The notes below the pieces were generated by a model. That model saw only the letters and a list, made by a program, of their open reading frames with translations, did not search any database and was not told the origin of the DNA. 64,000 nucleotides of DNA from Capra hircus (lineage: Eukaryota; Chordata; Mammalia; Artiodactyla; Bovidae). The stretch lies in assembly GCF_001704415.2 (NCBI RefSeq), contig NC_030811.1, positions 75,596,069 to 75,660,068 of the forward strand, in the 5' to 3' direction. Shown in pieces: positions 49,141 through 61,470 of the stretch (the stretch's first letter is position 1; every line of letters begins with the position of its first letter). The position numbers and the translations under genes were made by a program.

Positions 49141-49786
49141 TAACATTCTTGGTCACAAAGCTATTTAAGTGGACTGTATTTCAGCTATGTATCATGTTTT
49201 ATATGATTAAATTATCATTGTTGGTTCTTTATGTATTCTCTTCTACAATATAACACATTGACACTGTATTTACTTATTATGTTGCAATATTTTTTGCTGC
49301 TGAATTTCAGGCTACTTATATTCTACAGAAAATTCATTGAAATACCTACTCATGAAGATAGTTGTAAAGAATTGTATCTCCTTTAATATACCCCTCGAAA
49401 TGTATGTTGGTTTAGCGCTGTTTGTGGATAAGAAAAATGCTTGACCTTGAAATATTTTCTACTTAAAAAAATTGTGGATGAAAACCCTATCTCCCACAAA
49501 GGAGTTCCCATTTCCTTGTTTAAAAGATACTTTTAAAGTGTTCTGTGGCTGATTTACTAACAGTAAGTGCCATTTTGTGTCTGTGATAACAGAGTGATTT
49601 GTAAAACAGTGGATGTTTTCATTGTGTTCTCTTTGTGGACTGTTTTTCCTGCGGGTCATATTCATACCTTCTGATGAAGTTGTACCAACACCAGCAACGT
49701 TATAATGGCCCTGTAGCCCTGAACTCTCTATTAACGTAACAAAGAGGTTGCACTCTAGGGTGAACCAAGCTAAAAGTCCATGCTTA

Positions 49787-49792
49787 AATAAA
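49787..49792 (+). terminator. RELN: RELN poly(A) signal AATAAA with GT-rich downstream element
   Basis: Canonical AATAAA 996 bases after the stop codon. It is followed at about 49818-49866 by a T/GT-rich tract (repeated TTTGTT and TGTTTGTGT), typical of a downstream cleavage element. Cleavage is expected around 49803-49812. Confidence 0.8.
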
Positions 49793-51214
49793 AATTATGT
49801 TCAAAAACCATTTGAAGTTCGTTTGTTATTTGCTGTTTGTGTCTTTATTTGTTGTTTGTGTGTAGGATTTGTAAGTCTGGGCAGGTTTGGAAAGAACAGT
49901 GTCAGATATAGTTACTGGTTTTTTATTGTTCTGTCGTTGATAATAGCCATTATGAAGCCACGCTTTTCAATGTAGCCATTTGGGTTTTTCCTATTATTCA
50001 CTCTGCAGTCACGCCAAGAAAAGTCAGTAAAGAATTCTGAAAATTATTTAACTCCTGAGAATTTTGTTAGCTGCTGACATAATGCCTAGCTCATAAGTAC
50101 TCATGCATTCATTCAGCAAATATCTATTAAGTGCCTGTTATGTGACAGTGTTGAAGATTAAAAATGCTGACAGACGTTTTCCTTGCTTGTTCTTAACATC
50201 TACAAAATAATAAATATGTTAATTTTGTTGTATTTGTTGGTTTTCCAGAGGGTTAAAAATACATATATCTAGGTAAGAAAGCATTGAATGGCAGTAGTAT
50301 CTCTCATTGAATAGGGAAACAATAGGGATGATCTTGCTGAGAAGTTTAGTTAAATTTTATTCTGAGTCTAGTATCAAATCCATTGTGAATCATTTCCTTG
50401 AAGATATAAAAAGGCCTTTTTTCTACTTAATGTAACATATGACACTTCGTATAATTTGGTGCATATGTGGTCCATAAATATTTATAACTATTGTTCTTAA
50501 TTGTTGATTCTTCTTTTTTCACAAATTGTCAGATGATGGTTCACCATTTGGTAGTATTTTGTTTCATTTTTTCCCTGATATAAGAGGTTGAATTTTTCCC
50601 AAAGCCTTATCTTTGCAAGTAATTTATGAGTGCCATAGACCTATTCCCTGACTGATAAGATATTTACAATGCCCTCATCCATGAGTCTTACCCTCAGAAC
50701 AGGATTTGAACTCCCCACCAATTCATCTCAAAGTTTAATAGCATACGTTGGGACTTACGTCTGTTGATTTATTTAATTTGAAAATATAGCTCAAGTAGCA
50801 ATTCAAGTAGTGTGGACTCAACTGACTTATCTTGCTGAAGGAAACAAAGTTTAGTAACAGATAAAAATATACATTTTTATGGCCAAGTTTCCATGATTTC
50901 TACACAGTTGTTTCTTATTCACCGCACATTTTAATGTAAACTACACTCCAATCTAATCTAGTCAACATCACTTGTATTTTACCTTTTACCTAAAAAAAAA
51001 TAACATGTATTACTTTTAAAATTCCCCAAACTTTCTTCCTTATGTTCCAAGGTTAAAGAAAGAATTATGGGAGATCACTTAAAACATGTATCCATTCATT
51101 TTAATGTTTTCCAGTTGATATTTTGACAGCAAATTGTATTCTTCAGCCAGTTCCCTGATGCTAGGACATCAAGAATATTGAAAATAAGAAAATACAGTTA
51201 ATACAAATCTTTGT

Positions 51215-51500
51215 AGAGAGCAGTTTAATATCAGTAACACTGAATATGTTACAATATCAGTAAAAATTGCATTTGTGTATACAGCATGACCCAGTTACTT
51301 CTAGGTATTTACCATAGTGAAACTCACATATATACACAAAGAAATGTGTATAAGAATGTTCACAACAGCATTATTTGTAATTGCAAATAATTAGAAGCAA
51401 TCAAGTGTACATCAAGAGAATGGATAAATTGTGATTTATTTGCATAATAGAATATTGTGATAGAAATGGATAAACAGTACACCTCTTAATGATAACAACA
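51215..51500 (+). mobile_element. old L1 fragment
   Basis: gtatacagcatgacccagtt, cacaacagcattatttgtaa and acatcaagagaatggataaa follow the L1 ORF2 end pattern, strongly diverged. Confidence 0.6.
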
Positions 51501-51749
51501 AAAGTTGCGAAATTATAAATATGGTTTAATGCCATTCATCGGATCTTAAAATTTGCTAACAAATACATGCATAAATGGCAAAAATATAAAACCATGTGTG
51601 GTACTGGTACGTACAAATTCATAACAGCAGTTACCTCAGGTGAGGAAACAGGATCAGAGTGGGATACTTGGAAGACATTGACTGTGTCTAAAATATTTCA
51701 TTTCTTTAAAAGCCAAAATAAAATCTAATACAATGTTAAGGCTTGAATT

Positions 51750-51803
51750 ACGGGGTTGCAAAGAGTCGGACATGACTGAGGGACTGAACTGAACTGAGCT
51801 GAA
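51750..51803 (+). mobile_element. Bov-A2 tail fragment
   Basis: gggttgcaaagagtcggaca followed by repeated actgaactgaactgag. Confidence 0.75.
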
Positions 51804-51897
51804 GGCTTGAATGAGTTTTGTGTACAAATGGGCTTGTCATATTTCTGTTCTCAAGTGAGGATCTAAATACTATCGCAAAAAAAAAAAAAATAATAGG

Positions 51898-52020
51898 GAA
51901 TTCCCTGGCAGTCCAGTGGCTAGGACTTGGAGCTTACACTGCAAGGGGCCTGGGTTCAATCCCTGGTCAAGGAACTAATATCCTGCAAGCTGTAAAATAC
52001 GGCCAAAAAAAGAGAAAATA
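51898..52020 (+). mobile_element. CHR-type SINE
   Basis: gaattccctggcagtccagt, ggttcaatccctggtcaagg and tacggccaaaaaaag. An A-run precedes it at 51878-51891. Confidence 0.82.
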
Positions 52021-53169
52021 ATAAATAGGCTTTGTCAGGCAAATTCAATGGGGAAATATATTCTAAGAATAAAGCAGCATGTGCAAAAACCAAAGATGGG
52101 AAGCAGCTTGCCGCCTTAGGGGAGTCACAGCTCTTTTGAATTTGAGGAGGGGCACCTGGGGAGCAGTGTGGAGAGATGCCAGGGGCCAGTGTTGTTGGCA
52201 GCATCAGGAGGGAGGGAAGCAAGCAAGCATTTGCTCAAACTAACAAAATTCAGCTTTTCCCAGGAGGCACTGGGATGAGTCCACTCTGACCGAGGTGTGG
52301 AGAGGGGCTGAAGTAAGTTAAGGAAAGAAGCTGGAAGATTAGAATTAATAGGTAGATTTGGGACAACAGCTGAGGAATAATTTTAAGTTTCTGACAAGAA
52401 TTTTGCTAAGGATTCACACTTCTCCAGAGAAACTACAAACTGCTTCACATACAAAATACAGTAGTAAATACAAAAAGTAACCTATGCATTTATTTATTGT
52501 GCAAAAGGTGGGGGGGGGGACAGCTGATAGTGCAAGAATTCCAGTTCAGAGGTGAGACAGTCTTGTCATCATTACTGTATCTTCCATTTAGTCCTTTGGG
52601 TGCTTATTATAAATGAATTTTTACAGTATTTTTAAAATCCAACATGGATGGAAATGGATGCTGTCTTTATAGATGTGGGAGGCCATGCAGTGACAGTGGG
52701 AAAGCCCGCCTCTCTCCAGTGGCCTCATTACCTTATTCCAGCCTCTGGATCCACTGTCCAGAAACCATGCCAATACAGCAGAGAAAGAGAAGTTAAGTCT
52801 GGAAACGTAATTTTTTATGGAGAGAATACTGGTGAATCATTTGTGGTAATACATATGAATAATAAAAAGGCAGAAACTGTGTAAGAAATACTGCCTCAGT
52901 AAATCTAAAGACAGTAAACATCAAAATTATTACAGAAATTCCTGAATATAACTGTCCATAGAAAACAGACGCACTGTGATAAGTGAGGCACTTTTGACCA
53001 CCTCTACAATTATCAACAAAAACGAAACATCTCCCTTAAACATTAAAGAAGAAAGTCAATCCTTATGAATTCTAATGTAATTTCTTTCACATTCATATTT
53101 TAGGTGATTTGAAGTTAATCATTTGGTCTCCCTCTAAATTTCCTATCTGTAATAAAATATTTATAACTA

Positions 53170-53280
53170 TAAAATATTGGAAACTACATAAATATCCAAA
53201 CAGGTGAGTGTGTGAACACAGTGTGGTACATACACACAATGAAGTATTATGTAACTGTTAAAAAGAATGAATGAAAATCT
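53170..53280 (+). mobile_element. small L1 3' fragment
   Basis: acataaatatccaaacagg, gtgtggtacatacacacaat and gaagtattatgtaactgtta follow the L1 pattern. Confidence 0.5.
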
Positions 53281-53774
53281 CTGTGAAGTGATATACAGTG
53301 ATTTCCAGAGATACTGAGACATGAAAAAAAGCTGAGGAAAAAAAGAGCATTTACAGTCACCATTGTTTGAGAAAGGAAACTAGAACACATACCTATAACT
53401 GCCTAGCTTTGTGATGAGAAACCAGGAAGAATAAGCCAGGAAACCATGAAGTTGTTTACTCCTGGGGGGACCCGGTAGAATGGACAAAGGAGGGAAGACA
53501 TTTCTCTGACTACATTTGGGGATTAATATTAATCTTCTACAAATTTAAAAATTAAATCAAGCCACCAAAAGGAAAATTAAACTAGAAACAATAGCACTAT
53601 CTAACTCACAAAGCTGTCCTAATATGAGTTAATACAGGTACGGTGCTTAGAACAATGCCAAGCACATGTGCCAAATACTGAGTGATGCTCAGTATTACTG
53701 TTACAATTGTTGTCATATTAAGTCACCTGACTTACTTCCAAAACTAGTTTATAATCTACCTGTCTACAGTGTTA

Positions 53775-53930
53775 CTGCTCAAAATCTGGCCCTCTAATCG
53801 GTCCACCAGCCTCACCCAGGAACTTGCTAGAAGTGCCTATCTCAGGCTCCAACCCAGATGGACTCAGAATCTGCATTTTTAACAAGATCTCCTATGTACA
53901 TTATAGTTTAAGTACTGGGCTCAAGGACTG
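53775..53930. mobile_element. MER5-like DNA transposon remnant
   Basis: ccagcctcacccaggaactt, aagtgcctatctcaggctcc and agaatctgcatttttaacaa match the MER5A core. Confidence 0.55.
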
Positions 53931-55049
53931 ACAAGTTAATCTCATAAGATGACAAAGTGTCAAATGGATGACACCGGAAATGTATGTCACAGGTACCAAA
54001 TTCCTCCTCAGTATCTCACTGTTAGGATTTATTCAGAGATGATCAAAGTCTGAGGAAAAGTACACACACCGAGATATCAGTTAAGTTCATCAGCGGACGC
54101 TCAGGCTAGTGTGGTACCCTTAAAGAGAGTGCCCTCGTGTGGAAGAGAGAGGAATTTCCAGCTCTTCCTCCCAGACAGCGTTGTGAAGGTGATGCTCGGC
54201 CTCTGAAGAGATGGTACTAGTTCTAGAGGCGCACTTTTCAGCTTTAAAAGAGCCGCCGCGAAGTAACTAGCTAATCATACAGTCGCTTTGGAAATGCAAA
54301 AACCGGGGGTGGGGGCGGTGACTCTAATGAACCAACCATAATCCTTGCTAAGATAAGGCCATAAGAAAGTTTTTATGCCGAAATCATTTCTGCCGTTCCT
54401 CTTCTTGGATTGGAGCACTCTAGCCACGGTGCTGTTATTAGGCATTAAAAGCAAAACAGGGTCTTTCCTTCCCTCCTTTCTCCTTATTTTATCCCTTCCT
54501 TCTTTCCATACTCCATCCTCCCTCCATTTACCTTCCTGTTTGCTAAACCGCATATCAGGTCGCATTACTTAATAAAAAACAAAAACTGATTTGTACATTC
54601 TAACTCGAATGCCTGGGAAAGAATCCGTGGCGCATATGTTCAAGTGTTTATCTGAGGCAACTCCTCAAAGCTTTAAAAAAAAAAAAAAAAAAAAAAACCT
54701 TAACATTGTCATTCAGTTTTGTCATTGTTCCTGTGTCAACATGATTCTCCATAAGGAGTGTATTTTGAAATACATATTAACTGATTTTCATTTTAAAAAA
54801 AATAGTAGCATGTTTCCCACTTGAATACTACCGCCTTATTTACCGTGTTTGCTCCACGAATCCCATCGTCAAGACCCCGTGAGCAGCGGGAGACAAACGG
54901 GGGTGTTGTTTCCGTGGCCTTGGGGGGCTGGACGGGCGGCGTATAATTTCCAGCACACCTTAAAAGTTCTAGAAGTTGGAGAAGAGACCTCTGGGTCGCA
55001 GGGGTCGCGCGGCGGGGGGCGGGGCGGGCTCGGGTTACAGGTCCCGCGG

Positions 55050-55153
55050 GACGTCGCGCCTCCACAGCGTGTCAGGGAAGCAGCGGCGCGGCATCGAGGC
55101 GGCGGCGGCGGCGGCGGCGGCTCCGCCAGGGCAGCGCCGGGGAGCGCCGGCCG
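55050..55153 (+). other. candidate first non-coding exon (possibly SLC26A5)
   Basis: Ends at a consensus donor, CCG/gtgagt, at 55153/55154 inside the CpG island, and carries (GGC)8 at 55098-55121. The start is a guess; no TSS motif is decisive. SLC26A5 is known to have non-coding 5' exons, but no SLC26A5 protein sequence is in the window. A different transcript is possible. Confidence 0.4.
55098..55121 (+). repeat. (GGC)8 trinucleotide run
   Basis: Eight uninterrupted GGC units within the candidate 5' exon. Confidence 0.95.
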
Positions 55154-55464
55154 GTGAGTGCTCGCGGGCCAGGGCCGGGCCGGGGGGTGCGCGCGGGCCG
55201 GGGCCGGGGCGGAGCTGCTGCGGCGCGCACGGAGCGCCCACCGCCAGGCCCTCGGGGACCCGCGGGATTCCCGCGTCGCCGCCTCTCCCGGCATCTCTAG
55301 CTCCGCTCTGTCTCTTGAGCTCTCCTGAAACTGCTTTCCTAAAGTGAATTCAACATTTGACTTGCCCACACCTTGCCTGTCTCTAGCACCTGACAGGAAA
55401 GTCTCAAGAAGCGCCTTCCTTTGCAAACCTCCGGCTCAGGCCTCCCTGTCTGCAGCGGCCGCAC

Positions 55465-55466
<2 letters not shown>

Positions 55467-55495
<29 letters not shown>
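55467..55495. repeat. T29 homopolymer
   Basis: 29 T bases next to a GCGGCCGC octamer. Confidence 0.9.
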
Positions 55496-55497
<2 letters not shown>

Positions 55498-57656
55498 CAG
55501 ACGTTTGCGTCTTTACTGGACGTGCGCAACTCTTTGGTTCTGACTCAACCCTTTGCTGTTCACAACTTGGCTTTCACAGCTTCTCAGGTGCTCAGAACGT
55601 TCTCAGCCTTGCCGTGCTGTGCGCAGCCTCAAGACACCTTCTTACTTACTGCAGCCCGCGCATCCCCCAGCCCCGGGGTTGCCCTCGCCTGCTCTCTGGA
55701 GCCGAGCGTCGCCCGTAGTCCAGCCGGGAGTCGGGGTGGGTTTTGCCTCTTGGACGGCCAGGGTTCCCCGAGAGGGTCTGCAGTTCGTAGTCGGGACGGC
55801 TCCCCTCCGCGCCCGGGGGAAGCTTGTACCTGGAGTCCCTGGCTTCTCCATGAGCGGAGGGCTTGCTGAGGGCCTTCCTGCCCTAAAATTGGGCAGTGGT
55901 ACGCTTCTAAACACTTGGGGTGATGGGTGCTAAACGCTTGCCGTGATGGGCGCTCAACCCCAATAGAGGTTCTGATATTTAATAAAATAGTTGATCAGGA
56001 AATCAGTTTACTTGTGTCGACTGCCTCGTTGAGGCGCACTCTGGGCAAAACCCACGAGGAAGCGTGCTGGAAGCTGTGCAAGGACCTTCGCTGTAGGGAA
56101 GGCAGCAGTCAGGCTGTGAGGAAGGTGGGGAGACCTTTCTTCACTGGGATGAGTACTGTGTATCAATCCGAGGTCTAAAATTTTCAAAACACGTAAGGAA
56201 ACACAACAGACATGGCAGGTTCATGGTGGAGGGTGCACTGAGATTCAGCGTTTTCTTATCTGAAAAGTGGGAACAATGTCTATTATATAAATGTATCATT
56301 TAAGGTAAGCTTGGCAAATGCAGGGGAATTTGAAGGATGCAATAGGAAGTGCATGCCTTCTTGAAGTGAAATTTGAAATAGTTTTATGCCACGCAATCCT
56401 TATAATTACTTCCATAGTTTTTCTGTTTCTGAAGACTTTCTGGCAGGGGACAGGAGGCAGGAGAGAGAAATTCAATCTAATTTACATTAGAAAGAAACTT
56501 GGGGTGAAGAATTCCTAGGTAAGGTTGCTATGGCTGATACCTTAAGTGCACTGCTGGAAAGCATTCTAGCCTGTAAGTAACACCTGAAGCCCCAATTCTG
56601 TTACGAAGGGTTTCTTTTTTTTTCTCTCTTTAACTACTTTGAAACTATACAGAGTTACATGTCCCTCATTAATTTATGAGTGATACCAAAAGAATTGACT
56701 CACTCCAACAAGAATTTGAGCTTCTTTCCTGTGTGAGGCACTTTGCTAAGAGCTGCAGAAGGATGAAAGATGCGGGAACTTAACAATTAAAACAGGAGTA
56801 GCAACAACAGTGGGCTGATTTGTAAAGAGTGGATGCAGGTGTGCACTGCCTATTCAATTTAAAATCAAAACCAGTTGGGCTTTTATTTATTTTAAATGCC
56901 ATGTGTACCCCCTGATATCCTAATTATTTGGTAATTTATTTTTCCTATCATTGCCAGTGGTCTGCATTTTAGTAATTCCAAAGGAAAAGGTTTTCTAGGA
57001 AATACAACTAAATAAGAATATAAGTCCGTTTTCCCTAGTGTTTGCATTATCATTAAGCTAGAGAAGTCAAAATCAACAAGAAAAATTAGGAGATGATTAC
57101 TTTCTTTTCCTTTCATTTCAATCTAGTAAAACAAAGTCAGCATGAATAAGTTTAATACTCTGTTGCCTCCCAAACTGTTTTATCTAAGTCCATTCTTTTG
57201 GAGGATGATCCACCTTCATGAAATCTTTCCATCCTTCTTTTGGAAGACAGTTCCAGAGGCCAATTTCACAAAACCTTTCATTATAGATACCAGAAGCCAT
57301 CAACATCATCACATCATCTTCCCAGTTTTACCCTTGAAAACAGTTGTGTTCTATGGGGCTTTAGGGAGGGGATAGGTCATTTTTAAAATCTGGTCAAAGC
57401 TAGGACTTTATCCTTGGAAAAAATGCACATGCATTCAGAATATTGTATATCTCATGGAGGATTCATAGTGCCTTGCTCAAGAACAAGGGCAGTGTGGAAA
57501 TGAAGCAAGGATGTGGGTAAATCTAAAAACTGTGGGTATAATTTAATTTACTTCAAATGGAATAATACCTGGCTTTTTGAGTTAGTGTTCTCTGAATGGG
57601 AAGTAAAAACTATTATTTATAAAATGCTAAAGACAAATTAATCCTATTAATTTTTT

Positions 57657-57674
57657 AGTTGATCATGATCAACT
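57657..57674. repeat. 18-bp perfect palindrome
   Basis: AGTTGATCATGATCAACT is its own reverse complement. Confidence 0.95.
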
Positions 57675-58040
57675 TTTATCTTGAACATTATTAATCTGGT
57701 TTTTCAATTTGTGTCATTCTTCTCAAGGAAATGTTTCTGAGATTATTTTTCTCTCAGCACTGATGCCTCATTCAGGATGGTTTCTCATGTGCCAACTTTT
57801 GTAATATGGGAATGGCTGAGTTCAAACTTTGAACTTGCTCACTCGCACAGTTCATACAGGAAGGATATATGTCTCACATAATTACCATATTCAGTTTGAA
57901 CCACTGTGACAGCAGTAGTTGTGTCTTGGAGAGAGTTGGTTGGTATTAGGAGTGAGTGGAGAACATTAAGAATATCTTGGATGTAGCTTCTTTTAAAGAA
58001 CCAGCAACCTCTGGATTAACTTTCCTTCTTCTGTCTCTAG

Positions 58041-58208
58041 GTCCAAGGAGCGAGCTCTGTCTTCTCCGTCTCAGCCCCGTGAATCAGGGTTTCACTGAAC
58101 TGCGCTAGACCTGCCGTCTGGGTACCCTGCCCCTGCTCTGTGTGCTGCACGTTGGCTCTGGCTAAGTAGAGGCCCCCTGGAACTAGTGAATGGTAGAGTG
58201 AATCATAG
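58041..58208 (+). other. candidate second non-coding exon (possibly SLC26A5)
   Basis: A pyrimidine-rich acceptor (ttccttcttctgtctctag) precedes a non-repetitive block that could end at catag/gtagta. It has no long open frame. One ATG at 58190 is followed by a stop after two codons. Only splice-site shape and position support this. Confidence 0.3.
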
Positions 58209-58399
58209 GTAGTAATGGATTTTACCTGGACTACGATTCTTAACATTTCCAGAAGCCAGCATCACATTGCACTGTTTGGAAGAAAACAAGGCACAGAATG
58301 CCAGAAGCATCACTGCTTACTCTCTCTTTTTAATTTGGACCAAGACCAACCCAGTCGATCCTTAGAAATGAACCAGTTTCAACTTCCCTTATATTTTAT

Positions 58400-58605
58400 T
58401 ATTTATTTATTTAGCTGCATTGGGTCTTAGTTGTGGCACTCGGGATCGTAGTTGCATCAGGTAGGATCTGTCTGCTGCACGCAGGCTCCATAGTTGTAGT
58501 GCACAGGTTTAGTAGCATGTGGGGTCTTAGTCCCCCAAGCAGGGATCGAACCCACGTCCGCCATGGAAGGTGGATTCTTAAGCACTGGACCACCAGGGAA
58601 GTCCC
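58400..58605 (-). mobile_element. CHR-type SINE
   Basis: tttagctgcattgggtctta, gcagggatcgaacccacgtc and ggaccaccagggaagtccc, antisense. Confidence 0.85.
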
Positions 58606-58646
58606 TTGACTTACCTTATTGTTGAGTCACAACTAGGTAGCTGGTC

Positions 58647-58920
58647 CGGAGAAGGCAATGGCAGCCCACTCCAGTACTCTTGCCTGGAAAATCCCATGGG
58701 TGGAGAAGCCTGGTAGGCTGCAGTCCATGAGGTCACTAAGAGTCGGACACGACTGAGCGGCTTCACTTTCACTTTTCACTTTCCTGCATTGAAGGAAATG
58801 GCAACCCACTCCAGTGTTTTTGCCTGGAGAATCCCAGGGACGGGGGAGCCTGGTGGGCTGCCGTCTCTGGGGTTGCACAGAGTCAGACACAACTGAAGTG
58901 ACTAGGCAGCAGCAGCAGTG
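58647..58920 (+). mobile_element. Bov-A2 SINE
   Basis: Two Bov-A bodies (gaaggcaatggcagcccact and gaaatggcaacccactccag) with a tail of agcagcagcag. Confidence 0.88.
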
Positions 58921-58954
58921 GCAGGTAGCTGGTGGCACCCCTCCAACGTCTTTG

Positions 58955-59168
58955 ATGGATGTGCTCAGTCATGTCCAACTCTCTGTGGCCCCATGGACTA
59001 TAGCCCTCCAGGGTCCTCTGCTCATGGAATTTTCCAGGCAAGAATACTGGATGGGGTTGCCATTTCCTACTCCAGGGGATCTTCCCAACCCAGGTATTGA
59101 CCCACGTCTCTTGCATCTCCTGCATTGGCAGACTGATTGTTTACCACTAGTGCCACCTGGGGAGCCCT
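58955..59168 (-). mobile_element. Bov-tA SINE
   Basis: gtgctcagtcatgtccaact to gtgccacctggggagccc, antisense. Confidence 0.88.
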
Positions 59169-60602
59169 TCGAATGCCACTGATACACACTAATTAGATTA
59201 GTAAATTAAGGGACATCATGGTTTTAATCCAAGCTCTGCCCTTAGCTAGGTACATGGGCAAATAACAAATTAAATTCCTTGGACCGCATTTTTCTTGTAT
59301 AAAATGAGGGTGGCATAAGGGATCAGTGGTTTTCAGCTACTACTATGTAGTCCCACACGTCTGAATCACATGTAGAATTTACTTAAAATATGTACATGCA
59401 CTGGGTCAGAGATTCTGATTTAATTGGACTGGGGCAGGGCCAGACATCTCTATTTTTTAAAAACCCTCCTCCACCCCACCCCACCCCCCAAGAAATGCTA
59501 ATAGCCAGCCAAGGTTGAGAATCCCTGAGTTAAATCAACATTAAGAACTAATTCTAAAATGGTGTAACTTAAAGATAGAAAAGCAGACCGGCAAAAGCTG
59601 TGTCATGTGTGGCTTAGCCCAGAATTACATACACTGCACAGTAACCAAGCCTACACACACTTTTCTAAGAAGCAGTCCAAATCAAGCAATTTAAACTTAT
59701 TCAAGGAAGAGTCTGTGCCTTCTCGCCATTTCAGTATTCCCACGATGCTTTGCGAGTTCTCAGCACCTTGTACATTTTGATGGACTGAATAAGATTTAAC
59801 TCTGCCCCTCTGAAATGATTAGCTGTTCCTGCAGGTCCCCAGGGACACTTACCTCTCTTCTCTTGGTGTCCATGCCTGTGTTTACTAGCCTATTGAAAGT
59901 TTCTCCCAGAGGTGATCTGTGACTTTCTGGGGTTAAGGAGAAGGTGTCAGCAAGGGATAAGGATGATCGCATTGATTGTTGCCGAAATGTGAGCTTCTGT
60001 GACCAAACTGAGATTAAAAAAAAAAAAAAAAAAAAAAAAGATCCTCACACCTTCTCAAGTAGTTGTAGACTATCAAGTTACCAGAACTGGGATAGGGAAA
60101 AAGAGCACATTGTTTACCTTCATCGTTTGTTGGGACCTAATCTTGTTGCCATTACATCGTAAATTCAATTCAAGTTCACACTTTGAAAATTATTCTTTAA
60201 GTTAGAGATAGAAGTTACTGTAATCCATGAAATTTCTGTTTATCTTTCTCTTTTTTTCCCTCCCGCTGCCCTTCATATTCCAGAATACTTAGAAGAAGAG
60301 AAAAACAGTGTGTATGTGTGACTGTCAGATCAGTAAAGAGAAATAGACATGAGTTGACAAAGGATGGAAAGGCATTAAGGAGGAAGGAGGCCCATGGATC
60401 ACTTAATTTTTTCTTTTCTCTCTGCTGTTGGGCTTAGAGCTGCTCTACATTTATTATCCAATTTTCTAAAGTTTAAGCAAATTGTATCCCAGCTGCTATG
60501 TGTTAGTAAATGTGGGCTTGCAGCCCATGATCCGGTGTTGCTTGCATCTCCCATACATGGTGTGTTGAGTGCTATTTTATTGGGTGCAGCCTGGACACGT
60601 TG
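59169..60602. other. non-coding region right of the SINE cluster
   Basis: Holds a MER5-like remnant at about 59329-59530 (cagtggttttcagctacta to gccaaggttgagaatccctg) and an A-run at 60016-60039. No exon recognised. Confidence 0.6.
59329..59530 (+). mobile_element. MER5-like DNA transposon remnant
   Basis: Terminal similarity to MER5A at both ends, and a core of gtcagagattctgatttaat. Confidence 0.6.
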
Positions 60603-60797
60603 TTGTTGTTTAGTCACCAAGTCATGTCCGACTGTTTTGCAACCCCAGGGACCCGCCGTGCTCCTCTGTCCATGGGATTTCCCAGGCAAGAATACTGGAG
60701 TGGGTTGCCATTTCCTTCACCAGGGAATCTTCCCTACCCAGGGATCTAACCTGCATTGGCAGGCTGATTCTTTACCACCGAGCCACCAGGGAAACCC
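60603..60797 (-). mobile_element. Bov-tA SINE
   Basis: gtttagtcaccaagtcatgt to gagccaccagggaaacccaa, antisense, with a short internal deletion in the head. Confidence 0.86.
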
Positions 60798-61253
60798 AAC
60801 TTGGTCTAAATTCAGCACTGACTAGTCCCAGGGCCTGTCTTAATCCTAAATAATGTCTTAGGTTGGGCAGTATTTTTTCTGGAGTGGAAAGCTACTGACT
60901 CCAGAGCTCTTTGTGTCTCGGAGCTGCCCTTCCCTGGTGTCAAAAATCTGATGGAGAACCATAGACCCAACTCAGCAATCACCTTTCCATCTGCACTCAC
61001 TCAAAAAAGTTTCTAAGTTTGGATTCATTTTATGTGTTTATTGCTGAACATTGTTCCCAAAGATTTAGTGATACTGGATACATGCTGTTTTGTTATTTTG
61101 TAATTGTTTCTTTTTCTACTTCTCAAAATGAATTAACATAGGAATAAATGTACTAGAAAAAAGATGATTTCATGATCATAACTTTAAATCTAACAAAAAA
61201 GTTTATCTTGCTAAACTCAAACACCAGTTATGTGTTTATATATAAGCATTTGA

Positions 61254-61470
61254 AAGTGAAAGAAAGTGTAGTTGCTTAGTCGTGTCCGACTCTTTGAGAC
61301 CCCATGGACTGTAGCCCGCCAGGCTCTTCTGTCCGTGGAATTCTCTAGGCAATAGTGCTAGAGTGGATTGCCATTCCCTTCTCCAGGGGATCTTTCTGAC
61401 TCAGGGATCGAACCTGGGTCTCTCACATCACAAGCAGAGTCTTTACCATCTGAGCCGCAAGAGAAGTCTT
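61254..61470 (-). mobile_element. Bov-tA SINE
   Basis: gttgcttagtcgtgtccgac, cagggatcgaacctgggtct, to gagccgcaagagaagtct, antisense. Confidence 0.87.

Larger units (their letters stand above)
48792..49805 (+). other. RELN: RELN 3' untranslated region
   Basis: About 1 kb of AT-rich sequence from the stop codon to a canonical poly(A) signal, close to the length known for human RELN. No interspersed repeat is visible in it. It carries candidate microRNA sites at 48945-48953, 49046-49053 and 49134-49140. The exact cleavage point is inferred from the signal. Confidence 0.8.
49806..54869. other. intergenic region between RELN and the CpG island
   Basis: No coding exon recognised. Contents, in order: a MIR-like piece (about 50105-50160), an old L1 fragment (about 51215-51500), a Bov-A2 tail (51750-51803), a CHR SINE (51898-52020), an L1 piece (about 53170-53280), a MIR-like piece (about 53600-53720) and a MER5-like piece (53775-53930). 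AATAAA-like A/T runs are frequent. Confidence 0.65.
54870..55300 (+). promoter_or_regulatory. CpG island, probable promoter of the downstream gene
   Basis: GC content and CpG density rise sharply over about 430 bases (for example ggcgggctcgggttacaggt, cgcgggacgtcgcgcctc), against an AT-rich surrounding. There is no TATA box, as is usual for such promoters. A weaker CpG cluster continues to about 55960. Mammalian synteny places SLC26A5 immediately after RELN on the same strand, which makes it the likely owner. Confidence 0.75.
55154..58040 (+). other. putative first intron of the downstream gene
   Basis: Starts gtgagt and ends ctgtctctag. Holds a T29 run at 55467-55495, a weaker CpG cluster to about 55960 and an 18-bp palindrome (57657-57674). 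No ruminant SINE recognised. The GC-rich open frames on both strands at 54869-55933 have no recognisable protein. Confidence 0.4.

Noticed and set aside
54869..55426. 185-codon minus-strand open frame in the CpG island
   Set aside because: Stop codons are rare by chance in such GC-rich sequence. The translation is Pro/Ala/Arg-rich without any domain, and it crosses the likely promoter.
55553..55933. 126-codon + strand open frame after the CpG island
   Set aside because: GC-driven; overlapping frames are equally long, and no protein family is recognisable.
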